The notes beneath the pieces were generated by a model. It was not told the DNA's origin and did no database searches. It worked only from the letters and a program-made list of their open reading frames with translations. Both the position numbers and the translations under genes were made by a program. Below, piece after piece: positions 1-8,633 of a DNA stretch of 58,520 nucleotides (positions are counted from its first letter, which is position 1; the number at the start of each line of letters is the position of its first letter). The DNA comes from Saprospiraceae bacterium (lineage in GTDB: Bacteria; Bacteroidota; Bacteroidia; Chitinophagales; Saprospiraceae), in the NCBI GenBank assembly GCA_029212405.1, contig JARGNR010000038.1, positions 1 to 58,520 of the forward strand, read 5' to 3'.

Positions 1-131
1 AATTTAATTCCCAAACTTCTTGTTTTTTATGTTAGTCTACTCCTGAATATGCCTAGCATAATACTGTTCTTAAATTACGGAAGTCCACATTTTACTCCTA
101 AATGCATACCCTGTAGAATAGGTCATAAAAC

Positions 132-170
132 AAAAAAAAGAAGCTAAACCATAGGATGTTCAACTTCTTT
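132..170 (-). terminator. Rho-independent terminator after the HAD gene
   Basis: Read on the minus strand this is AAAGAAG, then AAC...GTT inside, then CTTCTTT followed directly by a run of T. It lies 28 bases beyond the stop codon of the HAD gene at 198-620, so it most likely ends that transcript. The rest of 1-197 shows no gene. Confidence 0.6.
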
Positions 171-197
171 CTGTCATTTGCTTATCGAATTCAAATC

Positions 198-620
198 TTA
201 AGATTCGAATACTTCAATATCTTTTCTCTTCAATGTAAGATCGGTAAATTTACCTTTGAATCTTGTTGCTTTTACAATATGGTTATCGATCCAGTGATAA
301 TTTCCACCTCTAGGTTTTCCCATTAAAAGGCCATGGTATTTGAATCCAAATTCATTCAACCATGTTTCAGTAATTTCTCTATGCTCTTCCGTTCGAGAAG
401 TGAAGAAAGTGATGATGTGGCCTTCGTCGTACCATTTGTTCAGCGTTTCAAGTGCGTCTGGGTACGGTTGGCAAGTAACCATTCTTTCTGGTTCTTCATT
501 GGGTACATCGTCTGTAATTGTACCGTCAATGTCAATTAAATAGTTTTTGACTCCTTCTCCAATAGTAGGACTTAATGTTTCTCCCTTTTCGTTAACAACG
601 GGCTTTAAATTGTGACTCAT
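198..620 (-). CDS. HAD-superfamily phosphatase, small cytoplasmic
   Basis: This 140-residue protein carries the HAD phosphatase motifs in order. Motif I is DIDGT with the nucleophile and acid/base aspartates at residues 30 and 32. Motif II is the T74-S75 of FFTSR. Motif III is K102 followed by D112 in a WIDN context. HAD enzymes remove phosphate from small molecules through an aspartyl-phosphate intermediate; the substrate cannot be told. The lack of a large cap domain suggests a relatively open active site. The ATG at 620 is the only good start. It is transcribed alone, toward the left edge. Bacteroidota homologues are sometimes loosely labelled as phosphoheptose-related or nucleotidase, which the sequence does not prove. 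Confidence 0.75.
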   Translation of the reverse strand: MSHNLKPVVNEKGETLSPTIGEGVKNYLIDIDGTITDDVPNEEPERMVTCQPYPDALETLNKWYDEGHIITFFTSRTEEHREITETWLNEFGFKYHGLLMGKPRGGNYHWIDNHIVKATRFKGKFTDLTLKRKDIEVFES

Positions 621-707
621 AATATCTCTTTTCTCTTATGTTGTCCAATAGCTAAAGAGCCATCGACACTTTAATATTCCGCAAAGTTATATTAAAAACC
701 TGTTATC

Positions 708-1544
708 CTATTGAAAATTAATGAAGTTTTCTGGGTTTATGGCATTTCCATTGTACCATAATTCGAAGTGGAGGTGCGGTCCATCTGTCAATTCGCCGGT
801 ATTTCCGATAATGGCAACGGCCTCTCCAGCACTAACTTTATCTCCAATGTTTTTTAACAAAGCACTATTGTGTTTGTAGATGGATATTAGATTATTTGGG
901 TGCTGAATGGCAAGGGTGTTTCCTGTTTCAACGGTAAAGTCACTACTGATTACAACACCCGATGTAATGGACTTTATTGCGGTGCCTTTTGCTGCTAGAA
1001 TGTCAACCCCATAGTGGTTTTTCAAACGATCAAAGGGGGCACTGATTGAACCCAGGATGGGAGAAACAAAGTATAAATTGTTTAAAGATCTTGTAAATTT
1101 TGATTCATTCACTTCCTGATCAGATAAGACAATAGAGGATTTATTTTCATCCGCATTGTCGCCAGATTTGCCATTGGATTCAGGAAGATTAAGGTTTTCA
1201 ATTTCTTGACCTGAGAGCATGTTTTGGAGGCCTTGTGTATAGACGATTTGATCTTCGAGATCCATTTCTAAGGCAGTAATTTTTTTACGTAATTCTATGA
1301 ACTTGTGATTTTCTTCAATATCACCATACCCAGGCATAAATCTTTTCAGTGGAGTAAAGGCGATCATGGACACCAATAATACAGAAAAAATTAGTAAAAA
1401 TCCGATCACTAGCGTATACAATCGTGCCATAGTAAATTGATAATTGCCCACTTCTTTGAGGTCTTCTACATCAATCACTAGAATACGATAGGTATCCTTA
1501 AGTTTTTCTTTAAATTTTTTCTTTCCTTTTGATACTGTTGTCAT
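708..1544 (-). CDS. Membrane-anchored M23 (LytM-type) peptidase
   Basis: The 278-residue product has a basic cytoplasmic N-terminus, one membrane helix at about residues 42-66, a coiled-coil-like stretch at about 85-115, and a C-terminal M23 domain. The zinc ligands expected in active M23 enzymes are visible: H177 and D181 in NHYGVD, and the HLH motif with H257 and H259. Active members cut peptide cross-links in peptidoglycan, outside the inner membrane. A TTG two codons upstream (1550) is possible, but the ATG at 1544 is the natural start. The gene is divergent from the porW-like gene; the 175-base gap holds promoter-like sequence for both. Confidence 0.85.
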   Translation of the reverse strand: MTTVSKGKKKFKEKLKDTYRILVIDVEDLKEVGNYQFTMARLYTLVIGFLLIFSVLLVSMIAFTPLKRFMPGYGDIEENHKFIELRKKITALEMDLEDQIVYTQGLQNMLSGQEIENLNLPESNGKSGDNADENKSSIVLSDQEVNESKFTRSLNNLYFVSPILGSISAPFDRLKNHYGVDILAAKGTAIKSITSGVVISSDFTVETGNTLAIQHPNNLISIYKHNSALLKNIGDKVSAGEAVAIIGNTGELTDGPHLHFELWYNGNAINPENFINFQ

Positions 1545-1619
1545 GAACAAAAATCACTTTATACGACAAAAATGTAACGATTATTGGTTCTGAAACCGGA
1601 TATAATCTAAGAATTAAAA

Positions 1620-1627
1620 TAAATTTG
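1620..1627 (+). promoter_or_regulatory. Candidate -7 element (TAAATTTG) for the porW-like gene
   Basis: TAAATTTG matches the Bacteroidota TAnnTTTG -7 consensus exactly and lies about 93 bases before the TTG start at 1720. No clear TTG -33 box sits at the usual spacing, so this is only a candidate. Confidence 0.35.
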
Positions 1628-1719
1628 CACAAATCTAGTTATATAAGCGGTTTTTTGGGCATTGTGGCGCGCTTTTAGTACCAAGAAAATCGAGTTATTA
1701 ATTTTGAAAAAGTACTACT

Positions 1720-4700
1720 TTGAATTCTATATACAGGATAACATTTATTTGTTTTGTTTCAGCAGCAGTTTTAATCGGCTGTGCATCTAAGAAGAGAAAG
1801 GGTGGAAAACCCTCGAAACTAAGCAAGTTTTACCATAATACAACAGCTCTATACAACGGCTATTTTAATGCCAATGAGCTCATGAAAGACAGCTATCTTT
1901 CATTGAGGTCTCAACATCGAGACAACTACAATGAGATTTTACCTTTATACGATTATGTTTCAGTGGAAGATACGAAGACCGTTGCAACAGACTTGGATAA
2001 AGCCATTGAAAAAGTGACAACGGTTGCTTCATTGCACAAACCTAGTAAATGGGTAGATGATTGTTATGTGTTGATGGGGGAAGCACAATACTTGAAAAAA
2101 GATTTCGAAAGTGCAGAAGAGACATTTGCTTATTTTAAAGAAGAATTTAATCCTAATAATCCTTTTGGTAGAAATTATCAGAAAAAGAAGAGAAGTAAAG
2201 AGGATATAAAAAAGGAGAAAGAAAAAGAACGAAAAGAGGAGCAAAAAGCAAGAGCAAAGAAAAAGGAGGAAGAAAAAGAAGCTAAGGATAAAGCGAGAGA
2301 AGATAAAAAGAAGGCTAAGGAAGCTGCGGACAAAGCGAAAAAAGAGGAAAGAGAGCAGAAAAAGAAAGAGCGAGAAGCTGAGAAAAAAAGAAAGAAGCGA
2401 GAGGATTTAAGAAAGAAAAAAGAGCGAGAGGCAGAACGAAAAAAAGCAGAACGAGAGAAGAAGAAAAGAAAGAAAAGCAAAGGGAAAAAGAGAAGACCTA
2501 AAAAAGAAACTAAAAAGAAGGAGGAAGTAGATCCTAAATCAGAGGATGATAAAAAAGAAACTACCGACCCCAATAAAGCAGCAACAGAAGAAAAGGCTGC
2601 TGAAACTCCTCCCGTTCAAGATGTTGCTCCCGTAGTAGAGGAAACTACGCCAGATATCGAGGAAGAAACAGTGTCTGCGGATAGAAATGAACGAGATGAG
2701 GAAGAAGAGGATGATTATACGCCATCTGATAAGAAAAAAGAAGATAAGAAGAAGGAAGACAAAACTGCGTACTCAAAAGGAATGATGTGGTATGCAAAAA
2801 CATTGGTTCAAAGGGATAAGTATTCATCTGCATCTTATATGATCAAAAGAATGCGTGCCGATGGTACAATGCCTAAAAGTGCGCTGAAAGAAGTGCCGGT
2901 TATACTTGCTGATATTAATATTAAAGAGAAAAATTATTATTCAGCAATCGAAAATCTGAATGAAGCAATAGAGTTGGCAACGGATAAAGCGTTGAAAGCT
3001 AGATATGCATTTGTGAAAGGACAACTGCACTTGATTAATAAAGATCACCAAGAGGCCAATGAATCATTTTTAAACGCTAAAAAGTGGGCAAAGTCATTTG
3101 AAATGGAATTCATGGCAGAATTGAATTCAGAAAAAACTTCTATGATGAGTGGAAGTAAAACAAATGATCGAGTTGTAGCGAAGTTGGATAAGATGATCAA
3201 AGAAGAGAAGTATTATGATTATTTAGATCAGCTGTACTTTACAAAAGGAGAAATACAATTAGAAACGGGTGCATTTGATGATGCGTTGATCAGTTTTACA
3301 AAATCAATTAAAAACAACGTTGATAATATTTCTCTGAAGCAAGAAACGTATTATAAGTTGGCCTATTTATTTTACGATAGAGGTTCCTATGTTGAATCAA
3401 AGAATTATTTTGATTCAACGGTACAAGTATTGGATAAAGAGGATAGAAGATTCAATGAGTGCAGCAGATATGCAACCAACTTGACGGAAGTGGCTTCGAA
3501 TATTTCAATTCTCAAAATGCAAGACAGTCTATTAAGTATGACTACTTGGACGGATGAGCAAATAGAAACGGTAGCAGAACGATTGATTGAAGAAGGGAAA
3601 ATGGAGAGTCTAGCAGAAGCTCCAAAATCCACCAGAAAGAGTAAAGGGTTGTTGAGTGGTACAAAAGCAAGTCTAAAGAAGTCTTCCTTTTTTGCCTATG
3701 ATCAAATGGGAAAAGAACGAGGACAAAAGCGTTTTGTTGAACAATGGGGGGATGTTCCATTAGAAGATAATTGGCGAAGAAAAGATAAGTCGGGCATATT
3801 TGGTGGTGACGAAGAAATCGTAGATGATGATAATACTCCTGAGGATGGTTTCGAAGAAGATCAAATGGGTAAAATGATCGCTCTAATAAAAAGTCAGATT
3901 CCTTATAGCGATGAAGCAAAGGCAGAAATAAATGAACGGTTACAAAATGCCTATTTTGATTTGGGAAAGGCCTATCGAGATAAGATTCAAAATTATGAGA
4001 GAGCTGCTTCTACCCATGAAGAATTATTGTCGAGATTTCCTGATTTCACGGAAGTGCTAGATGTATATTACTATTTATACTTGAGTAATTTAGATTTAAA
4101 GAATCAGTCAAAAGCAGACTATTATAAAAATAAGATTCTCTCTGAATTCCCTGATACTGAATTTGCAAAAGCGATATCTGATCCAAATTATGGAAAAGAT
4201 AAATTGTCCAAAGAAGAAGTGTTGAATAAGTATTATGAAGAGACATATAACTTATTTGAAAGTGGAAATTATAAGGAAGCATACGATCAAGCTTCTACTG
4301 CCGATCAACTGTTTGGAAAGGAAAATGAATTGCGACCTAAATTTGCTTTAGTAAAGGCGATGGCTACTGGAAGTGTCAAAGGAAAGGAAGATTACATCAA
4401 AGCATTAAGAGATGTCATAATCAGATACCCCAATACTCCTGAAAAAGCTAGAGCGGATGAAATTTTGCGATTCTTGCAAGGAGATAAAGACGCATTTACT
4501 GGAATTGATATCGAAGAAGTAGACGACCTATTCTCTTTGGAGGATGATAAACTGCACTATATCGCTATAGTAATGTACAATATAACACCAGATAAAATGG
4601 TGAACTCCAAGGTTTCTGTATCCAACTATAATAAAAAGTACCACAAGTTGAAGAAACTTCAATTGAGTGAGTCTCCTTTGGATAGAAAGAAGAAATCTGA

Positions 4701-4911
4701 GATTATCTTAGTGCGTAAATTTGAAAATAAAGAGAAAGCAATGACTTATTACAAAGAAGTTAATAAGTCTAAAGAGGAATTTGTAAAAGATGCAGAGGCG
4801 GGGTCATTTTCGATTTATGCAGTTTCTCAAAGAAACTACAGAAAGATGATTATAGATAAGAGTGATGCTAGATATCGTGTATTTTTCAACAAACATTATC
4901 TAGGCAAGTAA
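1720..4911 (+). CDS. porW: PorW/SprE-like T9SS lipoprotein with TPR repeats
   Basis: This 1063-residue lipoprotein resembles the PorW (SprE) family, which is needed for type IX secretion and gliding. It starts at a TTG: only this start gives the lipoprotein signal ending in the lipobox LIGC (Cys21). A conserved-looking block follows (FYHNTTALYNGYFNANE), then TPR-like helices around a very charged Lys/Glu-rich linker at about residues 153-345, then more TPR-like repeats to about residue 935 and a C-terminal alpha/beta domain. Family members run from about 850 to 1100 residues, so the length fits. The many T9SS sorting domains encoded nearby agree with a working T9SS. Family assignment is from sequence resemblance, not alignment. 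Confidence 0.75.
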   Translation: MNSIYRITFICFVSAAVLIGCASKKRKGGKPSKLSKFYHNTTALYNGYFNANELMKDSYLSLRSQHRDNYNEILPLYDYVSVEDTKTVATDLDKAIEKVTTVASLHKPSKWVDDCYVLMGEAQYLKKDFESAEETFAYFKEEFNPNNPFGRNYQKKKRSKEDIKKEKEKERKEEQKARAKKKEEEKEAKDKAREDKKKAKEAADKAKKEEREQKKKEREAEKKRKKREDLRKKKEREAERKKAEREKKKRKKSKGKKRRPKKETKKKEEVDPKSEDDKKETTDPNKAATEEKAAETPPVQDVAPVVEETTPDIEEETVSADRNERDEEEEDDYTPSDKKKEDKKKEDKTAYSKGMMWYAKTLVQRDKYSSASYMIKRMRADGTMPKSALKEVPVILADINIKEKNYYSAIENLNEAIELATDKALKARYAFVKGQLHLINKDHQEANESFLNAKKWAKSFEMEFMAELNSEKTSMMSGSKTNDRVVAKLDKMIKEEKYYDYLDQLYFTKGEIQLETGAFDDALISFTKSIKNNVDNISLKQETYYKLAYLFYDRGSYVESKNYFDSTVQVLDKEDRRFNECSRYATNLTEVASNISILKMQDSLLSMTTWTDEQIETVAERLIEEGKMESLAEAPKSTRKSKGLLSGTKASLKKSSFFAYDQMGKERGQKRFVEQWGDVPLEDNWRRKDKSGIFGGDEEIVDDDNTPEDGFEEDQMGKMIALIKSQIPYSDEAKAEINERLQNAYFDLGKAYRDKIQNYERAASTHEELLSRFPDFTEVLDVYYYLYLSNLDLKNQSKADYYKNKILSEFPDTEFAKAISDPNYGKDKLSKEEVLNKYYEETYNLFESGNYKEAYDQASTADQLFGKENELRPKFALVKAMATGSVKGKEDYIKALRDVIIRYPNTPEKARADEILRFLQGDKDAFTGIDIEEVDDLFSLEDDKLHYIAIVMYNITPDKMVNSKVSVSNYNKKYHKLKKLQLSESPLDRKKKSEIILVRKFENKEKAMTYYKEVNKSKEEFVKDAEAGSFSIYAVSQRNYRKMIIDKSDARYRVFFNKHYLGK

Positions 4912-4940
4912 GTGCTCAGTCTGTACTGAGAAACCATAAC

Positions 4941-6743
4941 ATGGAGGCATTTTGGAAACTGGTAGGGAGGGTAAAAGAGTATAAAACATACTTTACGCTT
5001 AGTATTCTAAGTAACATTTTGTTGTCTATTTTTACAGTGGTAAGCATTCCTGTCATTATTCCTTTTTTTCAAATCTTATTTGATCGGATTCCTACAAGTG
5101 TTGGGAATGAAGAAGTATCTGCTGGATTAAATCAATATTTTCAAGAACTTATTTATAGCCAAGGAAAAGAAAAAGCACTTTTGATCGTCTGTGTATTAAT
5201 TCTCGTTATTTTTTTTCTAAAGAACTTGTTTCGGTATTTGGCGATGTATTTTATAGTTCCTTTACGGACGGGTATTGTAAGAGATATTCGCGCTGAATTA
5301 TTTGATAAATACATGCGTCTTCCCTTATCCTATTATAGCGATCAGCGGACCGGAGATATGATTTCAAGAATCACCTTGGATGTCATGGAGGTGGAAATGA
5401 GCATTCTAAAAGTAATCGAAGTAGTGTTTAAGGCTCCTCTTATTATAATAGGGAGTATTTGTTTTATGGTGTACGTGAGTCCTCAACTCAGTTTATTTGT
5501 ATTGGTATTGCTGGGTTTTACGGTTTTTGTGATCGGTGGCATAAGTAAGACATTAAAAAAGCAATCTTTTATTGCTCAAGAGAAATTGGGGAACATAACG
5601 AGTACGGTAGAGGAAAGTATTGGAGGGATTCGTATTATCAAGGCTTTTAATGCAGAGGAAGATCAAAAGAAACGGTTTGCCAAAGAAAATGAAGGATATA
5701 GAAATACCCTGATGTCCATCATGAATCGACAAAATCTATCTTCACCATTATCTGAATTTTTGGGTATTGCTGTGGTCACTGCATTGTTGTGGTATGGCTC
5801 GAAGTTGGTTTTTGCAGAAAGTCTTCAACCCGAGATGTTTTTCACCTTCATATTTGCTTTTTATCAAGTTATCGAACCGGCAAAGAGTTTTAGTGGGGCG
5901 TACTACAATATTCAAAAAGGAATGGCCGCAGTAGAACGAATTGATACCTTGATTCAAACGGCTCATGAACAATCTACCAAGGATAAGAATTCAACATCTA
6001 TTCAATTCGAAAATGAGATTACGATTCAAGATGTTTCTTACAATTACTTAGGAGATGATAAACAAGTATTGAGAAATATTGATCTCACGATACAAAAAGG
6101 AGAGGTTGTAGCCTTGGTTGGCCCATCTGGATCAGGGAAATCTACGTTAGCTGATTTGATCATGGGATTTTACCCAATCGAGTCGGGTTCTATTTCAATA
6201 GATGGAAAGACATTAGAAGATATCGGTATTGTAGCGCTACGATCGCTTTTCGGCTTAGTCAGCCAACATGCTGTACTCTTTCATGATACCATTCGTAATA
6301 ATATCACATTTGGACAATCCAACGTAACAGAAGAAGCACTGATTCGAGCATGTGAAATAGCCAATGCAAAAGACTTCATCGATGAATTGCAGGATGGCTT
6401 CGAAACGGTAATTGGCGACAAAGGGATGAAGCTTTCTGGAGGTCAACGTCAGCGACTCACTATTGCTAGAGCGATCTTGTACAACCCACAGATACTTATT
6501 TTGGATGAGGCGACTTCATCGCTGGACAGTGAATCAGAGAAGTTGGTACAAGATGCCCTGGATAAGATATTACACGATCGGACTTCTATTATAATCGCAC
6601 ATCGATTGTCTACTATTCAGCATGCCGATAAAATTGTCGTGATGGATGAAGGGAAAATTATAGCGGTAGGAAAGCATCAAGAATTGTATTCGCATACTCC
6701 TTTGTATAAGAAATATGTGGATATGCAGGGAGTCGTCGTATAG
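4941..6743 (+). CDS. MsbA-like ABC exporter, fused permease-ATPase
   Basis: The 600-residue half-transporter has an N-terminal six-helix ABC exporter domain (about 1-335) and an ATPase domain. Walker A GPSGSGKST is at about 394-402, the signature LSGGQRQRL at about 498, Walker B ILILDEATSSLD at about 518, and the H-loop in IIAHRLST. This is the type I exporter fold that works as a homodimer in the inner membrane; MsbA relatives flip lipid A or export lipids and peptides. The cargo cannot be told. The gene starts 29 bases after the porW-like stop and could share its transcript. No terminator of good quality separates them. Confidence 0.85.
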   Translation: MEAFWKLVGRVKEYKTYFTLSILSNILLSIFTVVSIPVIIPFFQILFDRIPTSVGNEEVSAGLNQYFQELIYSQGKEKALLIVCVLILVIFFLKNLFRYLAMYFIVPLRTGIVRDIRAELFDKYMRLPLSYYSDQRTGDMISRITLDVMEVEMSILKVIEVVFKAPLIIIGSICFMVYVSPQLSLFVLVLLGFTVFVIGGISKTLKKQSFIAQEKLGNITSTVEESIGGIRIIKAFNAEEDQKKRFAKENEGYRNTLMSIMNRQNLSSPLSEFLGIAVVTALLWYGSKLVFAESLQPEMFFTFIFAFYQVIEPAKSFSGAYYNIQKGMAAVERIDTLIQTAHEQSTKDKNSTSIQFENEITIQDVSYNYLGDDKQVLRNIDLTIQKGEVVALVGPSGSGKSTLADLIMGFYPIESGSISIDGKTLEDIGIVALRSLFGLVSQHAVLFHDTIRNNITFGQSNVTEEALIRACEIANAKDFIDELQDGFETVIGDKGMKLSGGQRQRLTIARAILYNPQILILDEATSSLDSESEKLVQDALDKILHDRTSIIIAHRLSTIQHADKIVVMDEGKIIAVGKHQELYSHTPLYKKYVDMQGVVV

Positions 6744-6919
6744 CTGTATTTTTATTTCATTTGCCTATAAAATCATTAGGCGTATCTTTAGAGAAGTGAT
6801 ATTGGTAGAATAGCCATTAACATAAAATTACACTTCGAATTTATATTTTATCTTTACATTGGATTAACTTTTGCAAATTTGTGTCGTTTGACAAGTACAA
6901 CGTGATAACTCTGAACATT

Positions 6920-8068
6920 ATGAAAATACATTTACTTCGATTTTTTATTCTTGGATTTGCACTTCTGCCTTATATAGGACAGGGGCAAGTGACGATTAAT
7001 AATTCAATATTTCCAGCTCCTGGAGATACCTTGTCAACGGTTACAACATTTGATTTTTCGGGATTTGATAAGAATGAAGTGGGCGCAGATATTATGTGGG
7101 ACTTGTCCAATTCAAGTGGAGGTTTTTTGACTGAAGTTATTTATGCGGACCCTTCCGAGGGAGAGGCATCGGATTTGTTTCCAGATGCGGATTTGTTGGA
7201 TAACAGTACAATGCAAGAAATCTACTATCAGACATTCAATAATAAGGTCGTAGAGATCGGAAGATCAGGATTGGATCCAGTTTTAAATTTGATAGACTTG
7301 ACGTTTGAAAACGATGGAGAATCCATATTAAGAAGAGCACCGATGTCCTTCGGGGATGTTTATTCGAATGAATCCAGTTTTTTTATAGCTTCAGATGCTT
7401 CTGTAGTACCGGATTCCATTTTGGGAGAATTGGCGTCCAGTGTTGATTCATTACGATTATTGGTAGAAACGTCCAATGACGATGAAGTGGATGCGTGGGG
7501 TATGGTCACATTACCAGATGGATCGCATTATGAAGTATTGAGAGTAAAACGTACCACAACAACCAATGTAGTATTGGGTGCAAAAGTTGTGTTTTTGGGT
7601 TGGGTAAATGTAGATCCAAACAACCCACTATTTGGAATTTTAGGTGACTTATTGAATTTGATTGGAGAATCGACGACTGTGAGTTATTCCTTTTTTGCCA
7701 ATGATAATAAGGAGATCATTGCCACTTATTCAGAAGATACGGATGGCAATTTGGTGAGTATGACCTATAAAGGATCCATGACTACTTCAGTAGAGAAGGT
7801 AGATCTCAAGGAAGAAAATTTATTGACGTATCCGAATCCGACGTATGGAGATGTAACGTTTCAGTTGGTAAATATGCCTCATGATGACTATCAAGTGGTG
7901 GTACACAATATCTTAGGTAAAAAAATGTGGTCATCAGACATTGATTATTTCCAAGGAAGATTACGAGCTGATTTGTCCTTTTTGCGAAAGGGAACCTATT
8001 TTTACAGCATCTTAAATGGTGCGGGACAGAAGGTAACGACGCGTCGGTTGATGATCATGACACCATAG
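6920..8068 (+). CDS. Secreted protein with T9SS C-terminal sorting domain
   Basis: This protein has about 382 residues if it starts at the ATG at 6920, which gives a clean signal peptide (MKIHLLRFFILGFALLPYIG, cleavage near GQGQ). An upstream GTG at 6881 would add 13 residues ahead of the signal and is unlikely. The body (about 20-300) is a beta-rich domain I do not recognise. The last 80 residues form a type A T9SS sorting domain: TYPNPT, then VHNILGKK, then LRKGTYFYSI and a basic end. It should cross the outer membrane by T9SS and be cut and anchored or released. Its role is unknown. Confidence 0.8.
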   Translation: MKIHLLRFFILGFALLPYIGQGQVTINNSIFPAPGDTLSTVTTFDFSGFDKNEVGADIMWDLSNSSGGFLTEVIYADPSEGEASDLFPDADLLDNSTMQEIYYQTFNNKVVEIGRSGLDPVLNLIDLTFENDGESILRRAPMSFGDVYSNESSFFIASDASVVPDSILGELASSVDSLRLLVETSNDDEVDAWGMVTLPDGSHYEVLRVKRTTTTNVVLGAKVVFLGWVNVDPNNPLFGILGDLLNLIGESTTVSYSFFANDNKEIIATYSEDTDGNLVSMTYKGSMTTSVEKVDLKEENLLTYPNPTYGDVTFQLVNMPHDDYQVVVHNILGKKMWSSDIDYFQGRLRADLSFLRKGTYFYSILNGAGQKVTTRRLMIMTP

Positions 8069-8093
8069 TCCAAAAGGCAATTTGAAACGGGTG

Positions 8094-8115
8094 CAAATTT
8101 TTTTGAAAAAATTTG
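8094..8115. other. AT-rich palindrome before the tRNA gene
   Basis: CAAATTTTTT and AAAAAATTTG are inverted around a two-base centre. It lies 25 bases after the preceding stop codon and just upstream of the tRNA promoter. It may act as a weak terminator or as an AT-rich upstream promoter element. Confidence 0.35.
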
Positions 8116-8124
8116 TGTTTAAGA

Positions 8125-8155
8125 TTGCATATTATCAGAATGAATTATAAATTTG
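8125..8155 (+). promoter_or_regulatory. Bacteroidota-type promoter of tRNA-Asn
   Basis: TTG at 8125-8127 and TAAATTTG at 8148-8155 are separated by 20 bases, a full match to the housekeeping promoter pattern of this phylum. The mature tRNA starts 43 bases after the -7 box, which leaves a short 5' leader for RNase P. Confidence 0.65.
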
Positions 8156-8197
8156 CCGTCGCTTAGAAACAAACGTGACAAAGCAACTCAATCTAAA

Positions 8198-8271
8198 GGT
8201 CCTTTAGCTCAGCTGGTTAGAGCATCTGACTGTTAATCAGAGGGTCCAAGGTTCAAGTCCTTGAAGGACCG
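8198..8271 (+). tRNA. tRNA-Asn (anticodon GTT)
   Basis: The 7-bp acceptor stem is GGTCCTT/AAGGACC. The D arm is AGCTCAGCTGGTTAGAGC. The anticodon stem is TCTGA/TCAGA around the loop CTGTTAA, giving anticodon GTT. The T arm contains GGTTCAAGTCC. The discriminator base is G, and CCA is not encoded. The anticodon predicts asparagine. Confidence 0.96.
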
Positions 8272-8280
8272 CCCATAAAA

Positions 8281-8311
8281 GCCCGCAAATGTAATGTTTG
8301 TGGGCTTTTTT
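8281..8311 (+). terminator. Terminator of tRNA-Asn
   Basis: GCCCGCAAA and TTTGTGGGC form a stem (one G-T pair) over a short loop, followed by six T. It starts ten bases after the tRNA and clearly ends this transcript. Confidence 0.85.
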
Positions 8312-8633
8312 AATGCATTGTCTTGTGCTACGGGGCGTTAGAGTATTTTACCAGTATAGCAAAAGATATATAATATCAATTACCGAAGTCTGAAGTTTGT
8401 AACTTCATACTCTTATCCATAAAACAGTAGAATTTTGGATGTGTGATTCAGACATGTGTTACAAAAATGATATCAAAAATTCTATCTCCCTGTTCCCCAC
8501 TATTTAAAGTGAAAAATATTGATTTGGGGTCTGAAGAAAGGGGTGTTTATCTTAAGTTGTAAACTTAATATAACTGTAATAAATCAAATTCCCCGCTGTC
8601 CCCATGTCTGCAACCGATTTATTGCAACGAAAC
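8312..8633. other. Intergenic region without a gene
   Basis: No convincing reading frame is present between the tRNA terminator and the end of the C39 exporter gene. Two short palindromes of the form AAGTT-NNN-AACTT occur at 8393-8405 and 8554-8566, and two related C-rich stretches follow them. No T-tract terminator for the minus-strand operon is obvious. Confidence 0.5.

Noticed and set aside
2178-2573. Minus-strand frame of 131 codons rich in Phe and Ser
   Set aside because: It is the mirror of the Lys/Glu-rich linker in the porW-like gene; low-complexity coding DNA yields such frames by chance.
6763-6781. GCCTA...TAGGC hairpin after the MsbA-like gene
   Set aside because: The stem is only five base pairs and lacks a proper T-run, so it is too weak to call a terminator.
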